A DNA stretch of 64,000 nt from Flavobacterium commune (GTDB lineage Bacteria > Bacteroidota > Bacteroidia > Flavobacteriales > Flavobacteriaceae). The position numbers were made by a program, and so were the translations under genes. Each line of letters starts with the position of its first letter. Within the stretch, counting starts at the first letter, position 1. The notes under the pieces are model-generated. The model did no database searches and was not told the DNA's origin. It saw only the letters and a list, made by a program, of their open reading frames with translations. Shown here one piece after another: positions 26,100 through 33,982 of the stretch. The stretch is from positions 1,116,001 through 1,180,000 of the forward strand of contig NZ_CP017774.1 of NCBI RefSeq assembly GCF_001857965.1, written 5' to 3'.

Positions 26100-26882
26100 A
26101 TGAACATTCAGCATATCAACAACAGCATTAAAACCCAAAAAAGTGCATTATTAGAGCATTCACTTTACAACAAGGTAAAAACTATAGAAGATCTTCACAT
26201 TTTCTTAGAAAACCATGTTTATGCCGTTTGGGATTTCATGTCTTTATTAAAAGCCTTACAAGCCCGATTAACCTGTACCACTACCCCTTGGTTTGCCACT
26301 AGCAACCCTGAAACAAGATATTTGATAAACGAAATTGTTCTGGCTGAAGAAACTGATTTAACACTGGACGGCAGACATCAAAGTCACTACGAAATGTACC
26401 TTGAAGCCATGGAAGCCTGTGGTGCCGACACTAACAAAGTCAACACTTTTCTGTCCGAAATACAATCTTTACAAAACATATTTGTCGCTATTAAAAAAAG
26501 TGACTTACACCCCAATATTAAAGCGTTTCTGGACTTTACTTTTAGAGTAATAGAAGAAGGAAAACCCCATGAAATTGCCGCGGCATTCACTTTTGGAAGA
26601 GAAGATTTGATTCCGAGTATGTTTCATGCTATATTGAAAAATTTTCAGGAGCAATTCCCGGAAACCGATTTGAGCAAATTGATTTATTATTTCGAAAGAC
26701 ATATCGAATTAGATGCTGACGAACATGGGCCTATGGCTATGCAAATGATTACAGAGCTTTGCGAAAAAGACGCTCAAAAATGGGAAGAAGTTAAAGAAGT
26801 TTCCATTTTAGCACTCGAAAAAAGAATCGAACTCTGGAATGCCATCGAAGAAATCATCACCATGAAAGTGGAAATGGCTTAA
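26100..26882 (+). CDS. DUF3050 protein (heme-oxygenase-like fold)
   Basis: 260 residues from the ATG at 26100. A TTG 45 bp upstream is in frame but coincides with the -33 box of a promoter, and the extra residues are not conserved-looking. The sequence has the features I associate with DUF3050: HSLYNKVKTIEDLHIFLENHVYAVWDFMSLLKALQ, NEIVLAEETDLTLDGRHQSHYEMYLEAM, FTFGREDLIPSMF and YYFERHIELDADEHGPMAMQMI. These His/Glu positions resemble the helical di-metal or heme-oxygenase-like superfamily, in which several members bind two metal ions. All-helical, cytosolic, no signal peptide. The reaction is unknown. It stands alone between gcdH and an SGNH lipoprotein. Confidence 0.85.
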   Translation: MNIQHINNSIKTQKSALLEHSLYNKVKTIEDLHIFLENHVYAVWDFMSLLKALQARLTCTTTPWFATSNPETRYLINEIVLAEETDLTLDGRHQSHYEMYLEAMEACGADTNKVNTFLSEIQSLQNIFVAIKKSDLHPNIKAFLDFTFRVIEEGKPHEIAAAFTFGREDLIPSMFHAILKNFQEQFPETDLSKLIYYFERHIELDADEHGPMAMQMITELCEKDAQKWEEVKEVSILALEKRIELWNAIEEIITMKVEMA

Positions 26883-26941
26883 AAAAGCAATCCGGAATTA
26901 GATAAAAAACGTAACTACTATTAAAACTCAATTTCATACTC

Positions 26942-27691
26942 ATGAGAACGACATTAAAAATAATAGTTACGTTTTTTACTTTTGTTATAAACACAAGCTG
27001 TAGCAATGAAAACTCAATTATGGAATCTGAAATAACACCGCCGAAAACCGATTCTTCTCTACAACTCCCTACTCGACCGGAAACGATAAACTACTTAGCT
27101 CTTGGCGACAGTTACACCATTGGCCAAAGTGTATGTGAAACCTGCCGATTTCCTGAACAACTCAAACAGTCTTTAAAAAACAGTAATCTGCAAAACAATT
27201 TTTCTCTGGAAATAATTGCTCAGACAGGCTGGACAACAACTAATTTAATTTCGGCAATTGAGAACAAAAAACCAGATGCCAAATTTGATTTGGTTACCCT
27301 TTTGATAGGCGTAAACAATCAATACCAAGGAATAAATTTTAGCGTTTATGAAAAGGAATTTCCAGAATTAGTTGCTAAAGCCATTAGTCTTGTCAAAGGA
27401 AACAAAGCAAAACTGATAGTAGTTTCAATACCTGATTATGCTTATACTCCTTTTGGACAAAGCTATGGAAACCCAACTATTATTTCAACAGAAATTGACA
27501 GTTACAACGCTTTTGCAAAATCCTATTGCGAAACCAATTCGATACTCTTCATCAACATCACCGATATTACTCGCCAAGGATTAAGCAACAGTAATTTAGT
27601 TGCCAGTGATGGTCTGCATCCATCAACCGATGCCTATACCTTATTTGTACAACGCCTGCTCCCGAAAGCAATTGCGATATTACAAAACTAA
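26942..27691 (+). CDS. SGNH/GDSL hydrolase lipoprotein
   Basis: 249 residues. Lipoprotein signal with the lipid cysteine at residue 20 (FVINTSC). The SGNH blocks are visible: GDSYTIG with Ser57 as nucleophile, GWTTTNL with the block II glycine, LIGVNNQYQG with the block III asparagine, and SDGLHPS with the Asp-x-x-His pair near residue 228-231. This family hydrolyses esters, acting for example on acylated sugars, lysophospholipids or peptidoglycan O-acetyl groups; the substrate here is unknown. It lies 60 bp after the DUF3050 gene on the same strand and converges on the polyamine-type operon. Confidence 0.85.
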   Translation: MRTTLKIIVTFFTFVINTSCSNENSIMESEITPPKTDSSLQLPTRPETINYLALGDSYTIGQSVCETCRFPEQLKQSLKNSNLQNNFSLEIIAQTGWTTTNLISAIENKKPDAKFDLVTLLIGVNNQYQGINFSVYEKEFPELVAKAISLVKGNKAKLIVVSIPDYAYTPFGQSYGNPTIISTEIDSYNAFAKSYCETNSILFINITDITRQGLSNSNLVASDGLHPSTDAYTLFVQRLLPKAIAILQN

Positions 27692-27755
27692 AAGCGAGAA
27701 ATTAACCCTCTGGAGATGAGACTTCAAAATTTTAGCAATTACTAAATTAATTTTT

Positions 27756-28772
27756 CTATTTTGATTTCCATATAAACCCATCTAAAATATAGTGTGTAAA
27801 CTGAGGTACCGTTAGTAACGGAACCAGCAAAAATTGCCAATTTGAAAAATCAAAATCATACCCTGAAAATTGTTCATTCCAAACAAAAATCTCCCAAACA
27901 TATTCTTCAAAAAAAGCAATTGCGAACAAAAAAGCAATAAAAAAAAGTATTCCCTTAAGTCCTTTCACAGCATTTAAAACTCCTAAATCAACTTGTTGTT
28001 TTTTATTTATTTCATTAAGATAAATCAATGCAATATAGGGTATCCCGTGTGAAACAACGTTAAGTAATGTAAAAACCAAATCATTATTAAAATACACTAT
28101 CCCAAAATACCACGACAGAAATGTCCCTATGATAATTGCATTTTTAGGAATATTAAAATAATGGGAGTTAATACTTTTATACGCCGTTCTTACAATATAA
28201 AAAACTACTATTATCCCATAAATCCAACCCAGAATCTCCAGCAACAATTGATTCTCAAAGCGAATAAAATCTTTCTCCGTGAACCAGTTAAATGCCCTAG
28301 GTGAAGATAAAAACCAATACAACATTGGATATCCTGTTGCAGTGTAAATAATTAAATTATCAATAGCTATGCTCCAATTTGTTTTCACTTCTTTCCGAGA
28401 ATATAGACGCATAAAACCATATTGTTGTCGTATGAAGTGAAAAACTGCTATGTATGCCAAAACTGACCAAAAAAAGACATTTCCAAAACTGAATAGAATG
28501 ATTCCAATAACAAAACAAACTATAGGCAGAGTAATTAATAATTTTCTTCTTTTTTTAAACTCTTCGGCAACGAAATAAGTTTTAAATAATGTGGCATAAA
28601 CATGGGCAACATCAATAAAAACAATTAAAAAAAGCCAAGTATAAAAAGAATAATTAGCTTCAATATCTTTCAACGTTTCATGAAATAAAAAAACAATAGC
28701 CACCACAACAAATGAAGGTGCTAGAATAAAAAAACCATCTGTTTGAGGTTTATCAATCCAAGGTTGAACCAT
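27756..28772 (-). CDS. Polytopic membrane protein, last gene of the SpeD/SpeE-like operon
   Basis: 338 residues, about eight or nine membrane helices. I do not recognise the family. Conserved-looking polar residues lie within or beside helices: DVAHVYATLFKTYF (residues about 55-68), FHFIRQQYGFMRLYSRKE (about 116-133), VVSHGIPYIALIYLNE (about 245-260) and QFTHYILDGFIWK at the C-terminus. The recurring His with nearby Tyr, Arg and Asp is reminiscent of membrane oxidoreductases or acyltransferases, but this is a guess. Its ATG lies 20 bp inside the end of the flavoprotein gene, so the two are translationally coupled. It may transfer, carry or anchor the product of the upstream enzymes. Confidence 0.75.
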   Translation of the reverse strand: MVQPWIDKPQTDGFFILAPSFVVVAIVFLFHETLKDIEANYSFYTWLFLIVFIDVAHVYATLFKTYFVAEEFKKRRKLLITLPIVCFVIGIILFSFGNVFFWSVLAYIAVFHFIRQQYGFMRLYSRKEVKTNWSIAIDNLIIYTATGYPMLYWFLSSPRAFNWFTEKDFIRFENQLLLEILGWIYGIIVVFYIVRTAYKSINSHYFNIPKNAIIIGTFLSWYFGIVYFNNDLVFTLLNVVSHGIPYIALIYLNEINKKQQVDLGVLNAVKGLKGILFFIAFLFAIAFFEEYVWEIFVWNEQFSGYDFDFSNWQFLLVPLLTVPQFTHYILDGFIWKSK

Positions 28773-30378
28773 CTATAATTTGATTTACAATATTAATTCC
28801 CTGATGAAAAGCTTCTTCAAAAATTGAAATCCCGGACAAATCGGAATGTGCAAAGAAAATTTTGTTCTCGATATTTTGTGCGGCTTGTTTTTTAGCTTCA
28901 CCAAAGATAAAACCAACCACAGGGCTAATCATTCCATGCCCTAAAAGATGAATATTTATTTCCTCGGTAACTTTTTCAATATCAGGATGGGCTATTTTCA
29001 AATCATCAAAAACTAATTGTTTCCAATACGTACTTTTTTTAGAATATAAATCCTTTCTACTTTTCCTTACATCTGCAGAAGAAAAACTATGGTAATAGGT
29101 AATTACTTTTTTAGACTGCACTTGTTGCAAAGATTGATGTTGGTCATAAACATAACCTAACCCCTTTGATCCATAAATAACATTATCCCAACACAAAGGA
29201 AAACTTTCATTATCTCTTAAATCAGAAACAACCAAAGTTGCCAAAAGCCACGGAGCATAATGAAAATTTTGCGCTAACGTTTTTCCACCCTTAATTATAT
29301 ATTGATTTACAAATTGTGGTGTAGCCATAATTACTTTATCGGCAATTATCTCTATTGTTCTCTCTTCTTCTGCATCAAAAACAGTAGCAACAACTTTCCC
29401 ATCAGTAGTTTTGACTTCATAAACCAAATGATTTTTTAGCGTTTTATTTCCTGCATATTTTTGCAAATGATGGGCTAATCTGGCATTTCCTTCTGGCCAG
29501 GTAAGAACATTATCTTTAGCATCTTCTGTCGCGTCTTGCTTTCTTGCTGCGAAATAATGAATACCAGCCCAAGCGGACACATACTTAATTCCTAACCCAA
29601 AATCATCTCTACAACAATAATCTATATAATCAAATAATGGTTTAGAATTAAATCCCTCTTTCTCAAACCACTGTTCCATTGTAATAGTATCTAAAACTCG
29701 AATCGATTCTTCATTCGAAGACAATGCTAATGGAATATCAAAAAAATATTTCCCGTCAATTCCTTTTCCCGCACGAAAAGCATCCATTTTTAAAAAGAAC
29801 TTTTTAAACTGGATATCATCCTCTAAAGAATTTCCTGTTTTAGGAACCAATCCTTCCTGCCAATTGTTCCTATAAAACAACCGTTCATCAGGTGCAAAAG
29901 TGAGCTGTAGTTCATCAAATTCAGGAAAGCCTTTTGAATCATAACCCAAAATTATTTTCTCTTCTTCAAGAAATTGAAACAAAGCCTTATCCTGCTTATT
30001 AGGCAGCGGTAAATAGTGTGCCCCCAATGGAAATTTAGAATATTTATTCTCTCCATTAGAAGAATTTCCTCCCAGATGATTTTCTAATTCTATCAACAAA
30101 AAATCATCAATCCCTTTTTTAGAAAATTGACGTGCAGCGCTCAAACCCGAAATTCCTCCGCCTACAATTAAATAAGGAATATGAATTTGACTTGTCGGTT
30201 TTGGAAAATTTTTAACCCGTAACCGATGTCCTAAAATATGATTAGTTCCCGACAAACGAATAAGCAAAGTGATTACTTTTTCCTGACACGCTTGAAAAAA
30301 TGGAATCACGAGTAAGGAAGCTGCAATACTTTTCAGAAAGAAACGTCTGGAATGCTTATAATTTTCCCCACTCTTCAT
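28753..30378 (-). CDS. Tat-exported flavin amine-oxidase-like lipoprotein
   Basis: 541 residues. A twin-arginine motif SRRFFLK at 10-16 is followed by a hydrophobic run ending in FFQAC, so the protein is probably folded with FAD in the cytosol, exported by Tat and lipid-anchored at Cys31. The dinucleotide-binding motif IVGGGISGLSAARQF is at about 68-83, then the ELENHLGGNS stretch seen in flavin monoamine oxidases and related dehydrogenases; VIMATPQFVNQYI and a C-terminal FAHSDLSGISIFEEAFHQG close the FAD site. The start overlaps the spermidine-synthase-like gene by 23 bp, and the end overlaps the polytopic protein gene. Known relatives oxidise amines, including polyamines; the substrate is inferred only from the neighbours. 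Confidence 0.82.
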   Translation of the reverse strand: MKSGENYKHSRRFFLKSIAASLLVIPFFQACQEKVITLLIRLSGTNHILGHRLRVKNFPKPTSQIHIPYLIVGGGISGLSAARQFSKKGIDDFLLIELENHLGGNSSNGENKYSKFPLGAHYLPLPNKQDKALFQFLEEEKIILGYDSKGFPEFDELQLTFAPDERLFYRNNWQEGLVPKTGNSLEDDIQFKKFFLKMDAFRAGKGIDGKYFFDIPLALSSNEESIRVLDTITMEQWFEKEGFNSKPLFDYIDYCCRDDFGLGIKYVSAWAGIHYFAARKQDATEDAKDNVLTWPEGNARLAHHLQKYAGNKTLKNHLVYEVKTTDGKVVATVFDAEEERTIEIIADKVIMATPQFVNQYIIKGGKTLAQNFHYAPWLLATLVVSDLRDNESFPLCWDNVIYGSKGLGYVYDQHQSLQQVQSKKVITYYHSFSSADVRKSRKDLYSKKSTYWKQLVFDDLKIAHPDIEKVTEEINIHLLGHGMISPVVGFIFGEAKKQAAQNIENKIFFAHSDLSGISIFEEAFHQGINIVNQIIDGSTLD

Positions 30379-31873
30379 CGAAATAACGTACTAGAATTTG
30401 ATTGTCCAAACGATTAATTTCAATGTTTTTTGAAATCATATCCTTAGAAAAATAATTGAATTTATCAAACTGATAATTATAAAAACGTAACCCTTGAACT
30501 TCTCTGTTTACTTTATTAAAATTAGTTTCAAAACCATTCATAGCAATAGAGAAACCCCATTCTCCGAAAGATGGAACATAGGCGTGATAAGCATCGACTT
30601 GAGGAAAAATTTCCATTAAAGTTTTGTTGATACACCAAAAAGATTTTGGTGCAAAATAAGGAGAAGTAGTCTGTACTACCACCACTGCATCTGGAGTAAG
30701 AAGTTGTTTTAAAGTATTATAAAAACTCAAAGAATATAATTTCCCTAAACTATAATTAGATGGATCAGGAAAATCGACAATTACTACATCAAACTTGATT
30801 TCAGTGTTTTTTGCCCAAACAAAAGCATCCTTATTATAAACTTTCACTTTAGGATTATTGAGTGAATTACGATTAAAATCAGTTAAAATGGTATTCGTTT
30901 TAAACAACTGCGTCATTCCTTCATCCAAATCCACAAGAATAACATTTTTCACATCATTGTATTTTAATATCTCCCGAACAGCTAAACCATCTCCTCCACC
31001 AAGAACTAATACATTATCGACTTTCTTTGCCATTGACATTGCAGGATGCACTAACGCTTCGTGATAACGATATTCATCCAAAGAACTGAATTGAAGGTTA
31101 TTATTCAGATACAACCGATAATCACTTTTATTGTGTGTTAAAACAATTCTTTGGTATGGAGTAGAATTGGAATAAATAACATTCTCGCCATACAACTTCC
31201 CTTCCGAATACGACAAAATAGTATTCGAAAATATAAAAACAACAAACAATAAAAGAAAAGCTGCAATTGCTTTAGTACGGAGCAAATAGACCTTCTTTAG
31301 CTCTGATTTTAACAAAAAGCATAGCACGATGGCTATACTTATATTAATCATACCAAAAAACAATGAAGTTCCCATAATCCCTAATTGAGGAACTAAAACC
31401 AAAGGAAACAATATAGAGGCCAATAAAGCCCCTATATAATCAAAGGTAAATACATTAGAAACCAAATCCCTAAACTGTACTTTATCTTTAAGAATATTCA
31501 TTAATAACGGGATTTCCAATCCTACCAAACAGCCCGTTACAAAAACCAACAAGTAAAGAATAAACTGAAAAGAATACACACTTTCAAACAACAGAAAAAG
31601 CACTACTGAACTCAGCCCTCCAATCAAACCTACCAAAACTTCAATTTCAACAAAAGTGTTGAGCATATTCTTTGTCAGAAATTTTGAAAAATAAGACCCC
31701 ACTCCCATCGAAAAAAGATACACTCCAATGATGAATGAAAATTGTTTTACGGAATCCCCAAGAAGATAACTGGCTAAAGTACCTGCTACCAATTCATAAA
31801 CTAATCCACATGTTGCAATAGTAAATACCGCAAAAAGAAGTAAATATTCAAATCTTAAAAACTTCTTACCCAT
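30356..31873 (-). CDS. Membrane-fused spermidine-synthase-like aminopropyltransferase
   Basis: 505 residues from the ATG at 31873, which overlaps the DUF350 stop by 8 bp; a GTG four codons earlier is in frame but less likely. Residues 9-222 contain about seven membrane helices. The rest is a class I methyltransferase fold of the spermidine synthase type: DEYRYHEALVHPAM, GGGDGLAVREIL at about 292, the acidic DLDEGM that binds the nucleoside ribose, and the catalytic DFPDPSNYSLGKLYS at about 367. Known role of the fold: transfer of an aminopropyl group from decarboxylated AdoMet to an amine. The AdoMet decarboxylase gene lies four genes upstream in the same operon. The acceptor is unknown; the membrane part suggests a membrane-associated acceptor or product export. 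Confidence 0.85.
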   Translation of the reverse strand: MGKKFLRFEYLLLFAVFTIATCGLVYELVAGTLASYLLGDSVKQFSFIIGVYLFSMGVGSYFSKFLTKNMLNTFVEIEVLVGLIGGLSSVVLFLLFESVYSFQFILYLLVFVTGCLVGLEIPLLMNILKDKVQFRDLVSNVFTFDYIGALLASILFPLVLVPQLGIMGTSLFFGMINISIAIVLCFLLKSELKKVYLLRTKAIAAFLLLFVVFIFSNTILSYSEGKLYGENVIYSNSTPYQRIVLTHNKSDYRLYLNNNLQFSSLDEYRYHEALVHPAMSMAKKVDNVLVLGGGDGLAVREILKYNDVKNVILVDLDEGMTQLFKTNTILTDFNRNSLNNPKVKVYNKDAFVWAKNTEIKFDVVIVDFPDPSNYSLGKLYSLSFYNTLKQLLTPDAVVVVQTTSPYFAPKSFWCINKTLMEIFPQVDAYHAYVPSFGEWGFSIAMNGFETNFNKVNREVQGLRFYNYQFDKFNYFSKDMISKNIEINRLDNQILVRYFDEEWGKL

Positions 31874-32081
31874 GTATAGCTGCACTAATAATCATTGAAA
31901 TCCCAATAATAAAGGCAGCAAAAACAATGGCTACAGCAATATTATTCTTTTGAGTCACTTCTTTCCATGTATTTTCAGGAGTAAGTTTTTCAATGATAAA
32001 ATAAGCAACTAATAAAATAATGATTCCCAAAAAAGAGAAAATAAGCGAATTTAAAATTGGTTTTGACGCGATAAAATCCAT
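31866..32081 (-). CDS. DUF350 membrane protein
   Basis: 71 residues with two membrane helices (about 10-31 and 47-68). The sequence ENTWKEVTQKNNIAVAIVFAAFIIGISMII matches the DUF350 signature (E-x-x-NNIAVAI followed by a Gly-rich helix), as in E. coli YjfL. DUF350 genes often lie beside aminopropyltransferase, AdoMet decarboxylase or glutathionylspermidine-synthase-like genes, but their biochemical role is not known to me. This is a single-repeat form, half the size of many family members, so it probably dimerises. 20 bp after the small membrane peptide gene, and overlapping the next gene by 8 bp. Confidence 0.85.
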   Translation of the reverse strand: MDFIASKPILNSLIFSFLGIIILLVAYFIIEKLTPENTWKEVTQKNNIAVAIVFAAFIIGISMIISAAIHG

Positions 32082-32101
32082 GTTATGTAAGTTTATATTA
32101 T

Positions 32102-32284
32102 TTATTTATGATAAAAATGATTCACACCTCCGCGATAAGACCCAGTCGGTCTATAACTTTCGGTAGTTTCGCAGTCACACAACTGACTCCCTGATGTATT
32201 GTAATACAAGAACAAAACATAAAACAACAAACCTACTCCAAGAGAAAGATAATTGTTTTTAAAAAATTCCATTAGTTTATCCAT
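32102..32284 (-). CDS. 60-residue single-helix membrane peptide in the SpeD operon
   Basis: 60 residues. One membrane helix (residues about 11-29, YLSLGVGLLFYVLFLYY), then a 30-residue tail with Cys-x-Cys (LCDCETTES) and a Tyr/Gly/Arg-rich end (SYRPTGSYRGGVNHFYHK). The basic N-terminus suggests that the tail faces outwards. It starts 3 bp after the DUF4178 stop, so it is part of the operon and very probably real. No family recognised. The tail composition makes it a candidate substrate or scaffold for modification, though that is speculation. Confidence 0.7.
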   Translation of the reverse strand: MDKLMEFFKNNYLSLGVGLLFYVLFLYYNTSGSQLCDCETTESYRPTGSYRGGVNHFYHK

Positions 32285-32287
32285 AAT

Positions 32288-33511
32288 CTATTCGTTATTA
32301 TATGGTGAATAACTACTATCACTCCATCTTTTTATTTCAAAATTTTTCTCAAAATAGTAAACCACTATTAAAAAACCGATCATAATTATAGAAATTAGCC
32401 AAACATTCCTTGATGATGGAGCACTCCAAGTGGCTTTAACCTGAACAAAACTACTCGATCTGTCTTCTACTGCTTTAGATGGCGTTATGGTTAAATGGTA
32501 TTTACCTGCAGGCACTCCACATAAATTAAAGTTTTCGGAATTAGAACCTTCTGCCCAATTTTCTCCATCTGTGTAACCGTGATAATATTCAATATCCTTG
32601 CTCGCATATATTTCTTCTCCATTATTTTCATTAACCAAAGCCACTTGAACATTTGCCCAGGAATTATCAACTGGCGAGTATAATGAAATCGAAAGCGGAG
32701 CAGCACTGCCCTTTAAAACGAAACTTGGACTCACAAAATCTTTAACCCCATAATGATCAAAAGGTATTTGTGTATCCAGGACATCGGTCTTTATTCGGTC
32801 TTTATTTAAATACCAATTTGAAATTAAAATCAGTAATGCAACAGTACATAAAATAATGGCTAAATCCCTTAAATTAAACAAAAATGGCTGTACCAAACCA
32901 ACACCTCTTTTTGTTGGTAAAATGCTCGTTTGAAAAGCTTTCTTAATAGCTCTTTTAGAAATATGTTTTCCTAAAAAAACAGTTTGTTGCTTGCCTAATT
33001 TTTCAAAAGAAAGTAATAGTGGAGGATTTATATACTCTATCAGCTCGGATTTTTCAAAAATATCAAAATCAAAAAAACCTCTGGCGGCTAATAATTTAGG
33101 ATAACAATAATCATAACAGTCGAAGGTAATATCATTGTATTCAACAGTTGCCGGATGATTGCCAACATTTTCATCTAACGTTATTTCTTCTAAAACAATC
33201 CAATGTCCATCTGCCTCAGACAAATACAAATAATCCTCTTTGCTTTGCAAAATGTATTCTGTCCATTCAAAACCTTGATTGTCTTTTACAAGAATTCCGG
33301 TTATTATGTAGTTTTTATCATTAAAAACACCTTCTTGCCCTACCTCTAATTTTTCATCAAAAGAATAGGGTCTGAATTGATCTTTGACCTTAAACCCATC
33401 TTGGTTTTTATAAACAAAAACACAATTGGTACAAGCATAAATATTTACTTCAAAATTTAAATCAATTTGAGTAGTATGTTTGCAATTAATACAGCTAACT
33501 TCCATAAACAT
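32288..33511 (-). CDS. DUF4178 membrane protein with N-terminal zinc ribbon
   Basis: 407 residues. The ATG overlaps the speD stop (TAATG); an ATG two codons later is also possible. Residues 6-35 have CINC and CTNC about 24 residues apart, a zinc ribbon. Residues about 50-115 match the DUF4178 pattern (LEVGQEGVFNDKNYIITGIL, WTEYILQSKEDYLYLSEADGHWIVLEE); a second, weaker unit may follow. One helix near 233-252 (LAIILCTVALLILISNWYL), an extracytoplasmic beta-rich domain of about 120 residues, then a second helix near 371-390. DUF4178 is found with AdoMet decarboxylase, DUF350 and aminopropyltransferase genes in many bacteria; its function is unknown to me. Confidence 0.82.
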   Translation of the reverse strand: MFMEVSCINCKHTTQIDLNFEVNIYACTNCVFVYKNQDGFKVKDQFRPYSFDEKLEVGQEGVFNDKNYIITGILVKDNQGFEWTEYILQSKEDYLYLSEADGHWIVLEEITLDENVGNHPATVEYNDITFDCYDYCYPKLLAARGFFDFDIFEKSELIEYINPPLLLSFEKLGKQQTVFLGKHISKRAIKKAFQTSILPTKRGVGLVQPFLFNLRDLAIILCTVALLILISNWYLNKDRIKTDVLDTQIPFDHYGVKDFVSPSFVLKGSAAPLSISLYSPVDNSWANVQVALVNENNGEEIYASKDIEYYHGYTDGENWAEGSNSENFNLCGVPAGKYHLTITPSKAVEDRSSSFVQVKATWSAPSSRNVWLISIIMIGFLIVVYYFEKNFEIKRWSDSSYSPYNNE

Positions 33512-33873
33512 TACCTGTTAATTTCAAAATCTTTCAAAACAATTCCTTCAAAATAGGATATATACTGCTCTGTAACATCTTTTACTTTTTGAGTATTATC
33601 CTGAAGATAATTACACAAATAAACATCCAAAGTTAACTGATTAAATTCTGGCCAAGTGTGAATACAAATATGTGATTCTTTTAAACAAACTGAAATAGTA
33701 AAGCTACTATTATCAAAATCATGCACAATAACACCTACTTGTTCTAATCCGTATCTATTCAAAATTTTATTTGTAACAGCTATATATCCTTTGCTGTCGG
33801 TAAGTTTTTGAATATTATCAACCTGAAGAGTAACTAGCTTATGTAAACCTGGGGAATACGAATTTGAATTCAT
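33511..33873 (-). CDS. speD: S-adenosylmethionine decarboxylase (pyruvoyl type)
   Basis: 120 residues, the size of the prokaryotic class 1B enzyme. It self-cleaves before Ser67 in KESHICIHTWPE, giving the pyruvoyl group; the proton donors and acids correspond to His72 and Cys87 (DVYLCN). All three positions are present, so it looks active. Product: decarboxylated AdoMet, the aminopropyl donor. First gene of the seven-gene operon; its stop shares a base with the next start. It follows the ferredoxin gene by about 110 bp, with a strong terminator between. A weak -7 like TACATTCG lies at 33907-33914 on the minus strand. No ornithine or arginine decarboxylase gene is nearby. Confidence 0.92.
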   Translation of the reverse strand: MNSNSYSPGLHKLVTLQVDNIQKLTDSKGYIAVTNKILNRYGLEQVGVIVHDFDNSSFTISVCLKESHICIHTWPEFNQLTLDVYLCNYLQDNTQKVKDVTEQYISYFEGIVLKDFEINR

Positions 33874-33930
33874 TTAAAAACATCAATTGATTTACTTAAA
33901 AGGTTACGAATGTATGGCATTTATATTACA

Positions 33931-33966
33931 AAAAAAAATGTCCCAATTATTTGGGACATTTTTTTT
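33931..33966 (-). terminator. Terminator after the ferredoxin gene
   Basis: Arms AAAAAAAATGTCCCAA and TTGGGACATTTTTTT, loop TTAT. It separates the iron-sulfur genes from the speD operon. Confidence 0.9.
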
Positions 33967-33982
33967 ATATAAGAATCATTTA

